The notes below the pieces were generated by a model. The model made no database searches, had not been told where the DNA came from, and was given only the letters and a program-made list of their open reading frames with translations. This document shows positions 57,316-64,000 of a DNA stretch of 64,000 nucleotides, one piece after another (position 1 is the stretch's first letter; each line of letters starts with the position of its first letter). A program made the translations under genes and the position numbers. Origin of the DNA: Marisediminitalea alba (lineage in GTDB: Bacteria; Pseudomonadota; Gammaproteobacteria; Enterobacterales; Alteromonadaceae); contig NZ_PVNP01000089.1 of NCBI RefSeq assembly GCF_002993365.1, positions 1-64,000 of the forward strand. Reading direction: 5' to 3'.

Positions 57316-57966
57316 ATGAGCGAGCCACGCGACGTGCAATCAGAACAAAATGAAACCGTAGACCCGCAAACCGACGCCCAGACAGTTGATGCTGAGCAGG
57401 TCGAAGTGGTAGAGGGCGAAACTCCCGAAGAAGCCCTGGCTGGTGAAGTTGTCGACGAAACGGCAGAAAAAATTGCCAGTCTGGAAAAAGCGCTGGCGGC
57501 GGCAGAAGCCAAAGTGGCCGAGCAACAAGACAGCGTGTTGCGGGCTCGTGCAGAAGCTGATAACGCCCGCCGTCGTGCTGACGGAGAAGTAGAGAAAGCC
57601 CGCAAATTCGCACTGGAGCGCTTTGCCGGTGAACTGCTGCCGGTTATTGATAACCTCGAGCGTGGTCTGCAAATGGCAGATACCGAAAACGAAGCTATCA
57701 AGCCGATGGTAGAAGGGGTTGAAATGACCCTAAAATCTTTCGTTAGCACAATTGAAAAATTTGGAATGGCCCCTATTGATCCGCAAGGCGAGGCGTTCAA
57801 TCCAGAACTGCATCAGGCTATGTCGATGCAGGAAAGCGCTGACCATGAACCGAACACGGTAATGGCAGTGATGCAAAAAGGCTACGAATTAAACGGACGT
57901 TTGCTGCGTCCGGCCATGGTAATGGTTTCGCGTGCACCAAGTAGCGGTGTGGATACGCAGGCTTAA
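57316..57966 (+). CDS. grpE: Nucleotide exchange factor GrpE
   Basis: 216 residues. An acidic N-terminal stretch, a long dimerisation helix ([20 protein letters not shown]), and the head domain with RPAMVMVS at the end; the family segment [16 protein letters not shown] is [13 protein letters not shown]. It releases ADP from DnaK and works as a thermosensor. ATG at 57316 has GGAGGAAAG directly upstream. Start of the grpE-dnaK-dnaJ set. Confidence 0.95.
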   Translation: MSEPRDVQSEQNETVDPQTDAQTVDAEQVEVVEGETPEEALAGEVVDETAEKIASLEKALAAAEAKVAEQQDSVLRARAEADNARRRADGEVEKARKFALERFAGELLPVIDNLERGLQMADTENEAIKPMVEGVEMTLKSFVSTIEKFGMAPIDPQGEAFNPELHQAMSMQESADHEPNTVMAVMQKGYELNGRLLRPAMVMVSRAPSSGVDTQA

Positions 57967-57988
57967 CAGATATTTTTTAATGACAGGT

Positions 57989-58019
57989 ATTGAAATTGGT
58001 GGTGAATAACCCCACTAAT
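57989..58019 (+). promoter_or_regulatory. Sigma-32-like promoter of dnaK
   Basis: ATTGAAAT (57989-57996) and CCCCACTAAT (58010-58019), the spacer from TTGAAA being 14 bases, in the 87-base gap between grpE and dnaK. One base of the -35 (A for C) and one of the -10 differ from consensus. Confidence 0.75.
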
Positions 58020-58053
58020 TTTGCAAGATTACAGAATTATACGGAGACACGTA

Positions 58054-59982
58054 ATGGGTAGAATCATTGGTATCGACTTAGGTACAACGAATTCATGTGT
58101 CGCAGTTTTAGACGGCGACAAACCGCGAGTAATTGAGAACGCGGAAGGTGACCGCACCACGCCATCAATTATCGCTTACACTAACGACGGTGAGACCCTG
58201 GTTGGTCAGTCTGCGAAACGTCAGGCTGTGACAAACCCGGAAAATACATTATTCGCTATCAAGCGTTTAATTGGTCGTCGTTTTGAAGACAAAGAAGTAC
58301 AGCGCGACATCGACATCATGCCTTTCAAAATTGCCAAGGCAGACAATGGTGACGCGTGGGTAGAAGTGAAAGGCGACAAAATGGCGCCACCACAGGTATC
58401 TGCCGAAGTACTGAAGAAAATGAAAAAGACCGCTGAAGACTATCTGGGTGAAGCGGTAACCGGCGCAGTAATCACTGTACCAGCTTACTTTAACGACTCT
58501 CAGCGTCAGGCAACTAAAGATGCCGGTCGTATCGCTGGTCTTGAAGTTAAGCGTATTATCAACGAGCCGACTGCTGCAGCCCTTGCTTATGGCATGGATA
58601 AAAAGCAAGGCGATAACGTTGTTGCGGTTTACGACTTAGGTGGTGGTACCTTTGATATCTCTATCATCGAAATCGATGAAGTAGACGGCGAGCACACGTT
58701 TGAAGTACTGGCGACTAATGGTGACACGCACTTAGGTGGTGAAGACTTCGATAACCGTGTTATCACTTACCTGGTAGATGAGTTCCATAAAGATCAGGGC
58801 ATCAACCTGCGTAAAGATCCACTGGCGATGCAACGCTTAAAAGAAGCGGGCGAGAAAGCGAAAATCGAGCTGTCTTCTTCACAGCAAACGGAAGTAAACC
58901 TGCCGTACATCACCGCTGATGGTTCTGGTCCTAAGCACTTAGCGATCAAACTGACCCGTGCCAAGCTTGAGTCACTGGTTGAAGACATGGTGAAAGAGTC
59001 GCTTGAGCCGGTTAAGAAGGCGCTGGCTGATGCCGATCTTTCAGTAAGCGATGTTAATGACATTATCCTGGTAGGTGGTCAAACCCGTATGCCTCTGGTA
59101 CAGAAGTACGTAACAGAGTTCTTCGGTAAAGAGCCGCGTAAAGACGTTAACCCTGACGAAGCGGTAGCGGTTGGTGCTGCGATTCAAGGTGGTGTTCTGT
59201 CTGGTGACGTGAAAGACGTACTGCTGCTGGACGTTACCCCGTTATCACTGGGTATCGAAACCATGGGCGGTGTAATGACTGCGCTGATTGAGAAGAACAC
59301 TACGATTCCAACTAAGAAATCGCAAACCTTCTCTACCGCAGAAGACAACCAGTCTGCAGTAACCGTACACGTGCTGCAGGGTGAGCGGAAACAGGCACAG
59401 GGTAACAAGTCACTGGGTCAGTTTAATTTAGAAGGTATTCGCCCGGCGGCGCGCGGTGTACCGCAAATCGAAGTTACTTTCGATATCGATGCCGACGGTA
59501 TCCTGCACGTCTCTGCCAAAGATAAGGACACCGGTAAAGAACAGAAGATCACCATTCAGGCGTCTTCTGGTCTGAACGAAGACGAAATCGAAAAAATGGT
59601 TGCCGACGCGGAAGCGAACAAAGAAGCCGATAAGAAGTTCGAAGAACTGATCCAGGCTCGCAACCAGGCTGACGGTATGATACACGCAACCCGTAAGCAA
59701 ATGGACGAAGTAGGTGACGCACTGAGCGCCGACGATAAAGCGCCTATCGAAGAAGCCCTGAGCGCGCTGGAAACAGCGGCGAAAGGCGAAGATAAAGCGG
59801 AAATCGAAGCGAAAACTCAGGAGCTTATTCAGGCATCATCGAAGCTGATGGAAGCGGCTCAGGCACAGCAAGCAGCAGCTGGCGGTGCTGAAGGCGCGGA
59901 TGCTGGCGCAAGCCAGGGCAAGCCTGACGATGACGTTGTTGACGCTGAGTTTGAAGAAGTCAAAGACGACGATAAAAAATAA
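58054..59982 (+). CDS. dnaK: Chaperone DnaK (Hsp70)
   Basis: 642 residues. Nucleotide-binding domain starts [17 protein letters not shown] and shows [12 protein letters not shown]; the substrate-binding part has [11 protein letters not shown]; the C-terminus ends in the acidic [11 protein letters not shown] type used by GrpE/partners. It folds and protects proteins with DnaJ and GrpE. ATG at 58054 has GGAG upstream. Confidence 0.98.
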   Translation: MGRIIGIDLGTTNSCVAVLDGDKPRVIENAEGDRTTPSIIAYTNDGETLVGQSAKRQAVTNPENTLFAIKRLIGRRFEDKEVQRDIDIMPFKIAKADNGDAWVEVKGDKMAPPQVSAEVLKKMKKTAEDYLGEAVTGAVITVPAYFNDSQRQATKDAGRIAGLEVKRIINEPTAAALAYGMDKKQGDNVVAVYDLGGGTFDISIIEIDEVDGEHTFEVLATNGDTHLGGEDFDNRVITYLVDEFHKDQGINLRKDPLAMQRLKEAGEKAKIELSSSQQTEVNLPYITADGSGPKHLAIKLTRAKLESLVEDMVKESLEPVKKALADADLSVSDVNDIILVGGQTRMPLVQKYVTEFFGKEPRKDVNPDEAVAVGAAIQGGVLSGDVKDVLLLDVTPLSLGIETMGGVMTALIEKNTTIPTKKSQTFSTAEDNQSAVTVHVLQGERKQAQGNKSLGQFNLEGIRPAARGVPQIEVTFDIDADGILHVSAKDKDTGKEQKITIQASSGLNEDEIEKMVADAEANKEADKKFEELIQARNQADGMIHATRKQMDEVGDALSADDKAPIEEALSALETAAKGEDKAEIEAKTQELIQASSKLMEAAQAQQAAAGGAEGADAGASQGKPDDDVVDAEFEEVKDDDKK

Positions 59983-59995
59983 GTAACACGAAATA

Positions 59996-60061
59996 CCGGC
60001 GGTTCGCCGCCGGTTAGCGTTACCATCAGGCGCAGCAGCACACAGCTTGTTGCGCCTTTTT
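59996..60061 (+). terminator. Two hairpins after dnaK
   Basis: CCGGCGG-TTCG-CCGCCGG (59996-60013), a stem closed by a TTCG tetraloop, and GGCGCAGCA / TGTTGCGCC (60029-60056) followed by TTTTT. The second is a good intrinsic terminator, so dnaJ may need its own promoter or read-through. Confidence 0.82.
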
Positions 60062-60066
60062 ATGTA

Positions 60067-60144
60067 ATACCCATTCCACAAACTATGTTGAAAGCCGGTA
60101 TGGCCAACAGTTATTTAAAAGCACATGGTTGCTGAAATGGGTAT
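60067..60144. repeat. Candidate MITE-like element between dnaK and dnaJ
   Basis: ATACCCATT (60067-60075) and AATGGGTAT (60136-60144) bound a 78-base stretch with no gene; the match extends by one further base in the form CC/GA. It is placed between the dnaK terminator and dnaJ. No target duplication is obvious. It could be a short non-autonomous element or just an RNA structure. Confidence 0.4.
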
Positions 60145-60210
60145 AGTAACAATTAAGCAATCGGGCAATGCACACTGCGTTGCTGTTAACGGGTAGGAAT
60201 AGCGAGCGAT

Positions 60211-61344
60211 ATGTCGAAACGAGATTACTACGAAGTGCTTGGCGTGGACAAAAGTGCCGGCGAGCGCGAGATAAAAAAAGCATACAAAAAACTGGCTATG
60301 AAGTACCACCCTGACCGTACTCAGGGCAACAAGGAACTGGAAGAAAAGTTCAAGGAAATTCAGGAAGCCTATGAGGTACTGACCGACGGCCAGAAACGCG
60401 CCGCTTACGATCAGTACGGTCACGCCGGCGTTGATCCAAACCGCGGTGGCGCAGGTTTTGGCGGTGGTGCTGATTTCGGTGACATTTTTGGCGATGTATT
60501 TGGCGATATCTTTGGCGGTGGCCGTGGTCGTCAGTCACGTGCACGTCAGGGTGCAGACCTACGCTACAACCTGGAAATGTCTCTGGAAGAAGCCGTACGC
60601 GGTAAAGAGGTTGAAATTCGCGTACCTACTTTAGTGGCCTGTGACTCTTGTCATGGCTCCGGTGCGAAGAAAGGCACCAGCCCTAAAACCTGTCCAACCT
60701 GTCATGGTCAGGGCCAGGTGCAGATGCGCCAGGGTTTCTTTGCGGTTCAGCAAACCTGTCCTACCTGCTCAGGTCGCGGCAAGATCATCAGCGATCCATG
60801 TAATGAGTGTCATGGTCAGGGCCGTAAGGAACAAACTAAAACCTTGTCGGTTAAAGTGCCGGCAGGTGTGGATACCGGAGACCGTATCCGCTTAAGCGGT
60901 GAAGGCGAAGCCGGTGAAAGCGGCGCGCCAGCAGGTGACTTATATGTTCAGGTACATGTACGCGATCATGATATCTTTACCCGTGATGGTAATAATCTGT
61001 ACTGCGAAGTACCACTAAGCTTTACTACGGCGGCGCTGGGCGGCGAACTACAGGTGCCAACGCTAGACGGTAAAGTGAAGCTGAAAGTCAGTCCTGAGAC
61101 GCAAACTGGTAGAATGTTCCGCCTGCGTGGCAAAGGCGTGAAGTCGGTACGCAGTGGCGCGATTGGTGACTTGTTGTGTAAGGTAGTGGTGGAAACCCCG
61201 GTGAATCTGTCATCCAAGCAGAAAGAATTGCTTAAGGAGCTGGATGAATCAATGGGCAAGGGCACAGACGCTGCCAAGCACCGCCCTAAAGAGCAGGGCT
61301 TCTTTGACGGCGTTAAAAAGTTCTTTGATGACCTGACTAATTAG
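60211..61344 (+). CDS. dnaJ: Chaperone DnaJ (Hsp40)
   Basis: 377 residues. J domain with His33-Pro-Asp, Gly/Phe-rich region about 70-110 ([21 protein letters not shown]), four zinc motifs ([32 protein letters not shown]) and C-terminal peptide-binding domains. It delivers clients to DnaK and stimulates its ATPase. Separated from dnaK by a terminator and a possible short mobile repeat. Confidence 0.97.
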   Translation: MSKRDYYEVLGVDKSAGEREIKKAYKKLAMKYHPDRTQGNKELEEKFKEIQEAYEVLTDGQKRAAYDQYGHAGVDPNRGGAGFGGGADFGDIFGDVFGDIFGGGRGRQSRARQGADLRYNLEMSLEEAVRGKEVEIRVPTLVACDSCHGSGAKKGTSPKTCPTCHGQGQVQMRQGFFAVQQTCPTCSGRGKIISDPCNECHGQGRKEQTKTLSVKVPAGVDTGDRIRLSGEGEAGESGAPAGDLYVQVHVRDHDIFTRDGNNLYCEVPLSFTTAALGGELQVPTLDGKVKLKVSPETQTGRMFRLRGKGVKSVRSGAIGDLLCKVVVETPVNLSSKQKELLKELDESMGKGTDAAKHRPKEQGFFDGVKKFFDDLTN

Positions 61345-61371
61345 TCATCCGGCTTTTAAAATTAAACATTT

Positions 61372-61399
61372 AACGGATCAACCCTTGTTGATCCGTTTT
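61372..61399 (+). terminator. Terminator after dnaJ
   Basis: AACGGATCAA / TTGATCCGTT, ten perfect pairs with a six-base loop, followed by TTTTG. Confidence 0.9.
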
Positions 61400-61474
61400 T
61401 GTTTGTCCAGTATAAAAAACAGTAATAACAATTTCGCTTACCAAGGCGAGCCTTTAATAACCGGAGACCAGGAA

Positions 61475-61945
61475 ATGAAATCAGTAAAGGTATTTACAGT
61501 GGGACTAATGGCTGCAGGCATGTTAACTGCAGCTAATGCAGCAACCGTTGCAAAGTCAGAAAAACAGGCAGAAGCTGCAGTGGAGTATCGTCAGTCACTG
61601 TTTCAACTGGTAAAGAGCAACGCATCACCTATGTTTGGTATGGCTAAAGGCGCACTACCTTTCGATACCGAGGTTATGCAAACCAATGCCACGCGTCTGG
61701 AGCAACTGGCCGATATGATGGCTGACTACCTGCTGGTGGATACCACCGGTTTTGACGTGGATACCGAAGCCAAACCAGCTCTGTTTAGCAATGAGTCAGA
61801 CGTTATGGCTAAGATTGCTAAATTTAAAGAAGCGGCCACGGGCATCAAAAAAGCCGCATTGTCAGGTGATGAAGGCAGCTATGGCAAGGCGATAGGCGCA
61901 CTGGGCGGTGGCTGTAAGTCATGCCACGATGATTACAAAGAGTAA
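61475..61945 (+). CDS. Periplasmic cytochrome c'
   Basis: 156 residues. Signal peptide ending ANA (residues 20-22), then a four-helix domain with one haem site at the C-terminus: Cys147-x-x-Cys150-His151. This C-terminal location of CxxCH is typical of cytochrome c', which binds nitric oxide and oxygen-related ligands. ATG at 61475, with GGAGACCAGGAA upstream. Single gene with its own terminator. Confidence 0.93.
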   Translation: MKSVKVFTVGLMAAGMLTAANAATVAKSEKQAEAAVEYRQSLFQLVKSNASPMFGMAKGALPFDTEVMQTNATRLEQLADMMADYLLVDTTGFDVDTEAKPALFSNESDVMAKIAKFKEAATGIKKAALSGDEGSYGKAIGALGGGCKSCHDDYKE

Positions 61946-61973
61946 TATAAGCTCATAGACGTGTTATTCAGGA

Positions 61974-61995
61974 AGCCGGCATCAGCCGGCTTTTT
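61974..61995 (+). terminator. Terminator after cytochrome c' gene
   Basis: AGCCGGC-ATCA-GCCGGCT followed by TTTT: a seven-pair stem with T run. Confidence 0.9.
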
Positions 61996-62306
61996 ATATT
62001 CTGCAGTAAAGAACTCCTGCCTGAGTATTAATCTGCCTATTCAGTTTGAATAGCCGAGCTGTCGGTCAAAAAATACTGAGGCTTATTGAATTGCTAACCA
62101 GAGTGGAAATTTAGATAAATCGATACTTTCGTTTAGTATTTATGATTGGTAGTATTCTTAAAAGGTTCGAAATTTAGTGTGGCCGGCCGTTTTATAACGT
62201 CTATATTTGTTGTAATTCAGGGATAGTTTTCTAAGCTTAGTACCGGGCTCGATTATTAGCGACTGAATAGTAACCGTAAATTTTAGCAGGACGCATCAGA
62301 CTCCTC
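61996..62306. other. Intergenic region before the PAS-GGDEF gene
   Basis: Rather AT-rich, no gene seen. It should hold the promoter of the gene at 62307. I looked for a cyclic-di-GMP riboswitch and did not recognise one. Confidence 0.4.
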
Positions 62307-64000
62307 ATGTTGGAAAAGGTATCCGAACTCGATTTTTTCACCATTGCTGAGCAGGCAGTTTCTAAGTCTGAGTGCTCAGGCGTTGCCGTGTTTACCCTGA
62401 ATGAGCAGGGCGAACCTGCTAATCTTATATTCTTAATGAATAACGGTGAAACCGTTGATGTGACAGATTTTGAGCTGTCGTTTAAGCGGTTTGACCGTCG
62501 CAATCAGGGAACACAAAAGGTTGAGCAGTTCAGCGTAAACGGCAGCAACCTTCTGAGCGATGTTGAGGGCGTGGCAAAAGTCCTACTGTTGGAGGATTTC
62601 AGTGCGGTAGGGGGCCTGGTATTTCTACTCGATAAACAAGGCGGTTCGGCCACTCAGGCTGAGCTGGCTATGGAGCTGGCCGTTGAACGGCTAAAGCTGG
62701 CCCTGGAGCGGACTCACACCTATAAATGCCCGGTTATCAGCACCAATACGCAGCTTAATCAGAAACTCGAACTCCTCAATGAAATTGGTTCCATTTCCAA
62801 AACCGGTGGCTGGGAAGTCGATTTGGCCAGTGGCGTAATTACCTGGACAGATGAAATGTTCCGGATTTACGGCCTACCCCACGGCTCACCAGTTTCTATT
62901 TCGACGGCCATGGCATACTTTCCACCGGAAACCAAAAAAGCCATCATGACATCCTTTGACAAGGTGGTAAGTGAGGGCAAGGAATATTGCCTCGAGGGCT
63001 TTCTGCGCCGCGCTGATGGTAAGGTCTTGCGCATTAAAGCCACCGGTAAGCCGCGCTACACCGGGAAAAAGGTTACACAGGTATTTGGCGCGCTGGAGGA
63101 CATCACCGAACAGTACCGGCTACTGGAAACCGAATACAACTATGCAGCCTACCTTACCGCTATCCTCGACAACTTAAATGACGTGGTTGTCACTATCGAT
63201 ACCAGCGGCACTATCATTACCGCTAATAAAACAATGTCGACAATCTTTGGTTATGAACCCGAGGATATAATGGGCCAGGATGTCAGTATTCTGATGCCTG
63301 ATCCGTATGCAAAATACCACAGCGAATTTCTTAAACATTACCTTGAAACCGGCCGGGCAAAAATCATTGGTGTGGGACGGGAGCTGCCTGGTTTACATAA
63401 ATCCGGCCGGGTGTTTCCCATCGAGCTTTCCCTGTCAGAAGTGGTGCAGGACGGGCAGCGCCAGTTTATCGGTATTGTCAAAGATATTACCGAGCGTAAA
63501 AAAGCCATGGAAGAAATCTATAAGACGGCGTATTTCGATGATCTCACCGAACTGCCGAATATGCGTTCTTTTGAAATGGATCTGGCACGGGTACTCAATC
63601 AGGCGTCCTCACAGTTCAACGCCCTGGACATTTATTGCTGCCTGATCGATATGGATAATTTCACTCAGTACAACCTGAGCTTTGGCAAGCATGTGGGCGA
63701 CAGAATCCTGGCCACCATCGGGCAGCGCATAAATGCGGCGATTGATGGGGATTTAAAAGTGTATCGCGGTATAGGTGATAACTTCCTGATCCTGTCTACC
63801 GCACCGGTTGACGGTGAGAATCGGGAAAACGAGAATATCATCAATACCCTGGAATGGGAGATCCACAAAGCCATTGTGACGCCCATCGCGGTGGATGATT
63901 TAATTCACTCAGTTACCGCCGCCATTTCCTCCTGCCGCCTAGAGGCCTCTAAAGCCAGTTACGAAAAGGTCAACGGTGTGCTGTCCTTTGGTAAAAAACG
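62307..64000 (+). CDS. PAS-PAS-degenerate GGDEF protein, cut by the window end
   Basis: An open frame of 564 full codons running past the window end, starting MLEKVSELDFFTIAEQAVSK. The N-terminal 150 residues are of an unknown type; PAS domains follow at about 155-275 (GGWEVDL, ITWTDEMFRIYG) and 280-400 (ITANKTMSTIFGYEPEDIMG, a FixL-like type). A GGDEF-like domain starts with YFDDLTELPN, but the active-site motif reads RGIGDNF instead of GGDEF, so cyclase activity is unlikely. No signal or membrane segment is seen, so it is probably cytoplasmic. An EAL domain may follow beyond the window. The ribosome site is weak. Confidence 0.85.
   Translation, partial: MLEKVSELDFFTIAEQAVSKSECSGVAVFTLNEQGEPANLIFLMNNGETVDVTDFELSFKRFDRRNQGTQKVEQFSVNGSNLLSDVEGVAKVLLLEDFSAVGGLVFLLDKQGGSATQAELAMELAVERLKLALERTHTYKCPVISTNTQLNQKLELLNEIGSISKTGGWEVDLASGVITWTDEMFRIYGLPHGSPVSISTAMAYFPPETKKAIMTSFDKVVSEGKEYCLEGFLRRADGKVLRIKATGKPRYTGKKVTQVFGALEDITEQYRLLETEYNYAAYLTAILDNLNDVVVTIDTSGTIITANKTMSTIFGYEPEDIMGQDVSILMPDPYAKYHSEFLKHYLETGRAKIIGVGRELPGLHKSGRVFPIELSLSEVVQDGQRQFIGIVKDITERKKAMEEIYKTAYFDDLTELPNMRSFEMDLARVLNQASSQFNALDIYCCLIDMDNFTQYNLSFGKHVGDRILATIGQRINAAIDGDLKVYRGIGDNFLILSTAPVDGENRENENIINTLEWEIHKAIVTPIAVDDLIHSVTAAISSCRLEASKASYEKVNGVLSFGKK

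Noticed and set aside
61996..62306. Cyclic-di-GMP (GEMM) riboswitch upstream of the terminal PAS gene
   Set aside because: The leader has no recognisable GEMM core or stem arrangement.

Overview
The window looks like chromosomal DNA of a marine gammaproteobacterium of the order Alteromonadales (an Alteromonas- or Salinimonas-like bacterium). The basis is a trp operon with fused trpCF next to the rnm-yciO-scpAB-rluB block, the tesA/ybbAP arrangement, the bamE-recN-nadK-grpE-dnaK-dnaJ gene set, a TonB receptor, and many PAS/GGDEF signalling proteins. This placement is inferred from gene content and order as read by eye; no database search was run. I saw no tRNA, rRNA or CRISPR array.

Layout. 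1-570: an IS200/IS605-type element with a TnpA gene and hairpin ends. 583-1577: a PadR-type repressor and a coupled small membrane protein. 1909-4806: a CHASE-PAS-PAS-GGDEF-EAL cyclic-di-GMP enzyme. 4797-9030: a small disordered protein, a TesA-like esterase and the divergent YbbA/YbbP exporter. 9083-12899: a second ABC ATPase/permease pair, a YfcH-type epimerase and an AI-2E/PerM-type permease. 12877-15176: a PhoQ-PhoP-PepSY operon. 15376-22472: the whole trp operon (trpL-E-G-D-CF-B-A-yciI), with a leader peptide carrying three consecutive Trp codons and an attenuator. 22593-26428: rnm, yciO, scpA, scpB, rluB. 26476-30025: glutathione peroxidase, a VNG-repeat lipoprotein, bamE and recN.

30389-39820 is an accessory block: a 1499-residue PAS/coiled-coil protein, LysR/MFS/cyclophilin-like genes, a cold-shock gene, a 55-residue ORF and an OprB-like porin gene without a signal peptide. 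nadK follows at 39942-40817. A second accessory block (40920-57069) is catabolic: a hydroxybutyrate/PHB cluster (GntP permease, MetX-like hydrolase, PHB depolymerase, 3-hydroxybutyrate dehydrogenase) with a divergent TonB receptor, a LuxR-type response regulator, protocatechuate 4,5-dioxygenase (ligAB) with an AraC regulator, vanillate demethylase (vanAB) with a GntR-type VanR and three operator palindromes, and a symporter-domain hybrid histidine kinase resembling CrbS. 57316-61344 is grpE-dnaK-dnaJ with two sigma-32-like promoters. A cytochrome c' gene and the 5' part of a PAS/degenerate-GGDEF gene (cut by the window end) close the region.

How the parts fit. The two accessory blocks separate genes (bamE-recN / nadK / grpE) that are neighbours in many gammaproteobacteria, which suggests repeated insertion at this locus. 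The second block should let the cell take up and oxidise hydroxybutyrate-type compounds and demethylate vanillate to protocatechuate with meta-type ring opening; enzymes after ring opening are not in the window. The symporter-kinase and the LuxR regulator at the edges of the aromatic genes are a candidate cognate pair.
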